This document shows positions 7,434-11,138 of a stretch of 11,138 nucleotides of DNA, piece by piece. Origin of the DNA: an uncultured Porphyromonas sp. GTDB taxonomy: Bacteria; Bacteroidota; Bacteroidia; Bacteroidales; Porphyromonadaceae. The notes beneath the pieces were generated by a model. It made no database searches, was not told where the DNA came from, and saw nothing but the letters and a program-made list of their open reading frames with translations. Made by a program: the position numbers and the translations under genes. The stretch covers positions 1 to 11,138 of the forward strand of contig CAMFNC010000112.1 of NCBI GenBank assembly GCA_945965245.1, written 5' to 3'. The stretch's first letter is position 1. The number at the start of each line of letters is the position of its first letter.

Positions 7434-7441
7434 CAAAGATA
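7434..7441 (-). promoter_or_regulatory. Candidate -7 element of the dnaN cluster promoter
   Basis: Minus strand TATCTTTG is an exact match to the Bacteroidota -7 consensus TAnnTTTG. Transcription would start near 7427, leaving a leader of about 25 bases before the dnaN ATG. The sequence 19-22 bases further upstream has no good TTTG -33 element, so the call is moderate. A one-mismatch DnaA box (TGATACACA on the plus strand, 7427-7435) overlaps the element and the predicted start point. Confidence 0.42.
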
Positions 7442-7628
7442 ATAAAAGATAGTATTGAAGTATTGATGTCCGATAAATCAACGATGATAGCATCCAATCC
7501 GAACATGACTATGCCGGCAAAGAATAATCAGAATGGCATCAAAATACTTGGCTCCGACAAGCAATCTTCCACAAATCGGTCGTATATGATGAAAGTTTAT
7601 GCATGGCTTCGGATAGTGATGATTTTTT

Positions 7629-7658
7629 TGTGCATAAATTGAATTTGTTTTATGCACA
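7629..7658. promoter_or_regulatory. Inverted pair of DnaA-box matches
   Basis: Plus strand TGTGCATAAA (7629-7638) and TTTATGCACA (7649-7658) form a perfect 10-bp inverted repeat around 10 bases. Each arm contains TTATGCACA, an exact match to the DnaA-box consensus TTWTNCACA, in opposite orientations. The surroundings are AT-rich, including a 13-base palindrome TTTTATTATAAAA just to the right. It lies 225 bases upstream of dnaN. It could be a DnaA-binding site, the operator of another dimeric regulator, or simply a hairpin. I cannot tell these apart from sequence alone. Confidence 0.45.
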
Positions 7659-7770
7659 TTTTGCTCGCGTTTTATTATAAAATAAAAGCAATTTATGGTT
7701 AGATTTTTCAGCATATCACCGCAGACTCTCATTGCCCTTATACTGAATGCCTTACGATTCATCCTTTGTA

Positions 7771-7815
7771 AAAACAAAAAAGGTGGAGCCGATACAAAAA
7801 TCTCGACTCCGCCTT
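7771..7815 (-). terminator. Intrinsic terminator of maeB
   Basis: On the minus strand AAGGCGGAGTCGA (7815-7803) pairs with TCGGCTCCACCTT (7792-7780) over 13 positions, with one C-A mismatch and one G-U pair. The hairpin is followed directly by TTTTTTGTTTTT. It lies 44 bases past the maeB stop codon and should separate maeB from the dnaN cluster. On the plus strand no T-run follows, so it works in one direction. Confidence 0.85.
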
Positions 7816-7858
7816 CATCATATTATTTATTGCTCCGAAAACAGAGATAAACATTTAA

Positions 7859-10135
7859 TCAGATCAAACATGCATTGCAGTCCAATACGGTAATGGCCGT
7901 AAGATTAAGCAAATCGTTTACCGTGGCATCATGGTCAGCGAAATAAACGGGTTTGTTCAGTCCCATCTGAATGGGACCTACCACTTCAGCGGCATCTTCG
8001 GCTTCACGAAGCATCTGGTAACAAGCATTCGCAGCTGACAGACGCGGGAAAATCAGCACATTGGCATTTTGTCCCTTGAGTTTATTGTTCGGATACTTCA
8101 CATCTCGCTTTTCGGCATGCATAGCCATGGATACCTGCATCTCACCATCCACCGTGATATAGGGATACTTCTCGTGCAGGATGGCCACAGCCTTACGCAC
8201 CTCGATGGTGCTATCCGTTTGGTCTGTTCCGAAATCCGAAAAACCCACCATGGCAATCACAGGTTTGATACCGAAGCAATGCACCTTCTCGTAAGCCATC
8301 ACCGCTATATCCACCAGCACATCGGCGGTTAGATTGCAATTGATGAGCGTATCTGCCAAAAAAACGGGGTCGCCCTTCAGAGTCACTATGTGCATAGTGG
8401 CAAAGCTGCCGATACCGGGTTGCAAGCCCACAGTGCGCTTGGTTATATCCGCCAGATGTCTGTATTGATGATGCGTGCCCGTAATCATGCCATCGGCATC
8501 GCCATGCTCCACCATCATCATACCATAATAATTGGGGTCGAACATATTATCGGCTGCCTCGGCAGCATTGCCCCCATTGCGCCAATTCTTTCGTGCCAGC
8601 AATTCAGCATATGCCAAACGGGTGGGACGCATCTCATCGCTCCGATGATTGACAATGGTAATGCCCTTCAAAGATAGACGAAGACTATCTGCCAAATTGC
8701 CTATTTGCTTGGGTTCACCCAAAATAATCGGTTCGGCAATACCTTGATGTTTGGCTTCAATGGCGGCTTTGAGTACAGTGGGGTTTTCGCCTGCGGCATA
8801 GACTACCCGCCGCGGCGATATCTTGGCTGCCTCGTGCAAACGGCGTGTCAGATGACTCATCAGCCCCAACCGACTTAGTAATTCTGCCTCGTATACATCC
8901 CAATCCGCAACCGGTTTCTGTGCCACACCACTTTCCATGGCAGCTTTGGCAACAGCCTTGGAAACGCGCAGTATCAGACGCGGATCCACTGGTTTGGGTA
9001 TGAAATAATCCTTACCGAACTCCAAATCGGGATTACCGTAAGCCCGCTTAACCTCATCGGGCACATTCTCGCGTGCAATGGAAGCAATAGCCAAGGTGGC
9101 CGCTCTTTTCATTTCCTCATTGATGGCTCTGGCACGCACATCCAGCGCACCGCGGAAAATGTAGGGGAAGCCTATTACATTATTGATTTGGTTCGGATAA
9201 TCCGAGCGACCGGTGGCCATAATAACATCCTGCCGGGCGGCCTTAGCTTCCTCATATGTGATTTCCGGATTGGGGTTAGCCAGCGCAAAAACAATGGGTG
9301 TGTCTGCCATGGTGCGCATCATCTCTCCGGTCAGCACATCGGGGCGCGAAAGCCCCACAAATACATCAGCTCCCTTTACCGCATCTGCCAATGTATGCAG
9401 GTCGGTGCGTTGGGTGGCAAAATAGCGTTTCTGATCTGTCAGATCTGTACGATCCCTGGTAATCACTCCTTTGCTATCCAACATTACAATATTTTCGCGG
9501 CGTGCACCGAAGGATTCGTAGAGTTTGGTGCAGGAGAAAGCCGATGCACCGGCACCATTGATAACGATGCGTGCCTCCTCAATTTTTTTGCCTGCTATGG
9601 AGAGAGCATTGAGCAATCCGGCAGCAGAGATTATGGCCGTGCCGTGCTGGTCGTCGTGCATCACCGGAATGTCCAATTCTTTTTTCAGCGTTTCTTCTAT
9701 TTCGAAACATTCGGGAGCTTTGATATCCTCCAAATTGATACCTCCGAATGTGGGAGCTATTGATTTGACTATCTCAATAAACTTCTTCGGGTCTTTTTCA
9801 TTTACCTCGATATCGAACACATCTATACCGGCATAAATCTTGAAGAGAAGCCCCTTGCCCTCCATTACCGGCTTGCCGGCCATAGCACCGATGTCGCCCA
9901 AGCCTAATACTGCCGTTCCATTTGAAATCACGGCCACCAGATTGCCTTTGGATGTATAATCGTATGCACACGACGGATCCGCCTCTATATCCTTACACGG
10001 CACTGCCACGCCCGGACTGTAAGCAAGTGTAAGGTCATGCTGTGTGGAATGAGGTTTAGTGGGACGTATCTCTATTTTACCCGGTTTGCGGCCGGCATGA
10101 TAAGCTCTGGCCTGCTCTGCTAACGTAATGTCCAT
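7859..10135 (-). CDS. maeB: NADP-dependent malic enzyme with phosphotransacetylase-like C-terminal domain
   Basis: Malic enzyme decarboxylates malate oxidatively to pyruvate, producing reduced nicotinamide cofactor. The 758-residue length fits the MaeB type, in which a malic enzyme (about 1-430) is fused to a phosphotransacetylase-like domain (about 440-758) that is thought to be regulatory. Catalytic features are Tyr39 in LAYSPGVAVP, Lys94 in MEGKG, the metal ligands Glu136 and Asp137 in LEDIKAPECFEIE and Asp162 in MHDDQHGTA, and the dinucleotide-binding GAGASA (194-199). The C-terminal part has PTA-type segments such as MITGTHHQYRHLADI and DVLVDIAVMAYEKV. Cofactor preference (NADP rather than NAD) is inferred from the two-domain architecture. 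It is a single-gene unit with its own terminator; no clear promoter motif is visible upstream. Confidence 0.95.
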   Translation of the reverse strand: MDITLAEQARAYHAGRKPGKIEIRPTKPHSTQHDLTLAYSPGVAVPCKDIEADPSCAYDYTSKGNLVAVISNGTAVLGLGDIGAMAGKPVMEGKGLLFKIYAGIDVFDIEVNEKDPKKFIEIVKSIAPTFGGINLEDIKAPECFEIEETLKKELDIPVMHDDQHGTAIISAAGLLNALSIAGKKIEEARIVINGAGASAFSCTKLYESFGARRENIVMLDSKGVITRDRTDLTDQKRYFATQRTDLHTLADAVKGADVFVGLSRPDVLTGEMMRTMADTPIVFALANPNPEITYEEAKAARQDVIMATGRSDYPNQINNVIGFPYIFRGALDVRARAINEEMKRAATLAIASIARENVPDEVKRAYGNPDLEFGKDYFIPKPVDPRLILRVSKAVAKAAMESGVAQKPVADWDVYEAELLSRLGLMSHLTRRLHEAAKISPRRVVYAAGENPTVLKAAIEAKHQGIAEPIILGEPKQIGNLADSLRLSLKGITIVNHRSDEMRPTRLAYAELLARKNWRNGGNAAEAADNMFDPNYYGMMMVEHGDADGMITGTHHQYRHLADITKRTVGLQPGIGSFATMHIVTLKGDPVFLADTLINCNLTADVLVDIAVMAYEKVHCFGIKPVIAMVGFSDFGTDQTDSTIEVRKAVAILHEKYPYITVDGEMQVSMAMHAEKRDVKYPNNKLKGQNANVLIFPRLSAANACYQMLREAEDAAEVVGPIQMGLNKPVYFADHDATVNDLLNLTAITVLDCNACLI

Positions 10136-10229
10136 ATCTGATAGTTATATTGGTTCATTTGTATAACTGATACTGATAGATATTGTTTTATTCCGGTTTG
10201 ATGTTTCAATGCAAAATTTCGACTTACGC

Positions 10230-10454
10230 TGTGGTGTACTAAAAAAGTTGACGGTCTGAGGGGTTACAAAAGAGAACATATATGTCGAAACATTGTCCGA
10301 CTTCTCTCGCCTCTGTCTATTGGAGGGATACTAGATCCATGTGATACAAAGTAGCCGTTTCGAAAAATATCAACTCTCACGAGGCTGTATAGAGTGCTGG
10401 TTGCTTAAATGGGGGCTCGAAGACAAAAAGACATGTAATCCCTCAAACACCACA
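10230..10454. repeat. Imperfect inverted-repeat unit, possible small mobile-element relic
   Basis: Two blocks recur in inverted orientation at the ends of a 225-base unit. TGTGGTGT (10230-10237) matches the complement of 10447-10454 at 8 of 8 bases, and TGAGGGGTTACA (10257-10268) matches the complement of 10434-10445 at 11 of 12. The blocks are 19 bases apart on the left and 1 base apart on the right. No transposase or clear target-site duplication is visible. The size and paired ends suggest a MITE-like element or IS relic, but this is weak evidence. Confidence 0.3.
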
Positions 10455-10631
10455 AGATGAGGTCACAGGCGTTGTCGTTAAGCTAACAAGAAGATCTCCG
10501 TCACCTGCACAAAAAAACAGAAGCCTCAAAACGGAGGAATGAAGCATAAAGCCTATAAGATGTTATTGCTGTCCGGTAAATGTGTATTTTATCTGATGAT
10601 AAATAGTTTTTTTCCACTTAAACTAATCACT

Positions 10632-10664
10632 AAGGGCTGACTTCGCAAAGCGAAATCAGCCCTT
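10632..10664. terminator. Strong 15-bp hairpin, probable terminator
   Basis: AAGGGCTGA (10632-10640) and TCAGCCCTT (10656-10664) continue inward into TTCGC and GCGAA around a 3-base loop. As minus-strand RNA all 15 positions pair, with one U-G pair; as plus-strand RNA there is one C-A mismatch. On the plus strand the hairpin is followed by TTACTTTTAG, on the minus strand by a non-T-rich sequence. It probably ends the lipoprotein transcript from the right, or acts in both directions, or ends an unknown plus-strand RNA. Confidence 0.55.
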
Positions 10665-10704
10665 TACTTTTAGCTCTCCAAAAAACTTTTATCAGACAGC
10701 CGCT

Positions 10705-10751
10705 CTTGTCTCTTCCTTAATGACTGCAACGATTATTTAGGATGAGACAAG
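10705..10751 (-). terminator. Hairpin directly after the lipoprotein gene
   Basis: CTTGTCTC and GAGACAAG form an 8-bp perfect outer stem (10744-10751 with 10705-10712), followed after one mismatch by 4 further pairs, around a loop of about 21 bases. It begins 13 bases past the lipoprotein stop. No T-run follows immediately; TTTTTT appears about 20 bases later on the minus strand. It may be a 3'-end stabilising structure or a poor terminator acting with the hairpin at 10632-10664. Confidence 0.4.
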
Positions 10752-10764
10752 TAAAAAAATGATA

Positions 10765-11115
10765 TTATTTTCCAACCGGAACCAATTCGTAGTTATGTAC
10801 CGGTTTATATTTCATTGTCCAAAGAAACGGAACCCAAACAAAAATACCGGCCACAACGGCACCAGCATCAACTTCTTCATTGCGCACCATGGTTACATTC
10901 AAATCCTGGAAACCCTCTTTCTTCAGTGTGATGTGAGTAGATGAGGCCACAATCTTGGTATCGGTATGAGAATAAGGTGTGGTACCTACCTTTTCACCAT
11001 CGATATAAACGGCTGCTCCCGAGGGTGAACTCTGAATCATGGTAGTACTGGCACAACTGGCCAATAAGAAAATGACCGCCATTAAACCGGCAAAAGTTTT
11101 TAGAATTGCTTTCAT
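10765..11115 (-). CDS. Small PEGA-domain lipoprotein
   Basis: A 116-residue protein with a lipoprotein signal: MKAILK, a hydrophobic stretch, and the lipobox LLASC with Cys21 as the lipidated residue. A PEGA-type beta-repeat follows (about 28-66: IQSSPSGAAVYIDGEKVG, TPYSHTDTK, then ITLKKEGFQD), a fold found in surface or envelope proteins. Residues about 80-102 form a hydrophobic segment, GAVVAGIFVWVPFLWTMKY, with the PFLW motif I associate with small Bacteroidota lipoproteins of this type. Residues just after Cys21 (ASTTM) lack the acidic lipoprotein export signal described in Bacteroidota, so a periplasm-facing location is a guess. Function is unknown. The start is followed upstream by only 23 bases of window, so promoter and neighbours are not visible. 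Confidence 0.85.
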   Translation of the reverse strand: MKAILKTFAGLMAVIFLLASCASTTMIQSSPSGAAVYIDGEKVGTTPYSHTDTKIVASSTHITLKKEGFQDLNVTMVRNEEVDAGAVVAGIFVWVPFLWTMKYKPVHNYELVPVGK

Positions 11116-11138
11116 GTTGAATTGATTAAATGTTAAAA

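Larger units (their letters stand above)
7404..7858. other. Intergenic region between maeB and dnaN
   Basis: There is no convincing gene in these 455 bases. The right end (7771-7858) is the maeB 3' region with its terminator. The middle holds the DnaA-box-like inverted repeat and AT-rich DNA. The left end holds the candidate dnaN promoter. A 99-codon minus-strand frame at 7478-7777 crosses all of this but has the composition of random translation (many His, Cys, Ile and Arg), so I do not accept it as a gene. Confidence 0.7.
10136..10764. other. Long gene-free stretch between the lipoprotein gene and maeB
   Basis: These 629 bases carry no frame longer than a few dozen codons with protein-like composition. 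From right to left they contain the hairpins at 10705-10751 and 10632-10664, a stretch of unclear origin (10230-10560) with imperfect inverted repeats and stop codons in every frame, and the short maeB leader. A 20-codon plus-strand frame (ATG at 10281, starting MSKHCPTSLASVYW) exists but has no visible support. The middle part may be a decayed mobile element or an unrecognised RNA. Confidence 0.6.

Noticed and set aside
7404..7493. N-terminal 30-residue extension of dnaN
   Set aside because: The clamp starts at MKFIVSSTEL; the extension is translated from the promoter region.
7478..7777. 99-codon minus-strand reading frame between maeB and dnaN
   Set aside because: The composition looks random, no family pattern is visible, it has no start context, and it runs through the terminator side and the DnaA-box repeat.
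10281..10343. 20-codon plus-strand frame starting MSKHCPTSLASVYW
   Set aside because: It is too short and has no recognisable promoter or domain; noted only as part of the unexplained stretch.

Overview
The window looks like chromosomal DNA of a Bacteroidota (Bacteroidales) species, most likely Porphyromonas or a close relative. The evidence is the dnaN / DnaQ-like exonuclease / coaBC / DUF4835 / recN order, the presence of the Bacteroidota-specific DUF4835 protein, a CoaBC of Bacteroidota type, promoter elements of the TAnnTTTG class, and very little Shine-Dalgarno signal. The genus is inferred from gene content and general resemblance, not from a search. Every gene I can support is on the minus strand, so the reading order runs from high to low coordinates.

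Right edge, 10765-11115: a small PEGA-domain lipoprotein followed by two strong inverted repeats. Between it and the next gene lie about 630 bases without a convincing gene (10136-10764). They hold a possible relic of a small mobile element. Next is maeB (7859-10135), a full-length malic enzyme with a phosphotransacetylase-like C-terminal domain, ended by a clear intrinsic terminator at 7771-7815.

Centre: a 455-base intergenic region (7404-7858) holds a 10-bp inverted repeat containing two perfect DnaA-box matches, and the promoter of a tight gene cluster: dnaN (sliding clamp), a DEDDh exonuclease, coaBC (coenzyme A synthesis), a DUF4835/PorD-type secreted protein, recN (break repair) and rlmB (23S rRNA methyltransferase). 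Gaps are 12, 16, 6 and 6-21 bases, then a 4-base overlap. ridA (enamine/imine deaminase) follows 37 bases later. Three genes handle DNA replication and repair; the rest are housekeeping genes or probable type IX secretion genes.

Left edge, 1-454: a cobalamin riboswitch on the minus strand, with its promoter inside the 3' end of ridA. Downstream are a possible start-codon-masking helix, a 26-codon reading frame and a large nested hairpin. The main gene it controls, if any, lies beyond the left edge. This leader and the DnaA-box pair upstream of dnaN are the two most interesting items. I see no CRISPR array, tRNA, rRNA, intact insertion sequence, toxin-antitoxin pair or defence system.
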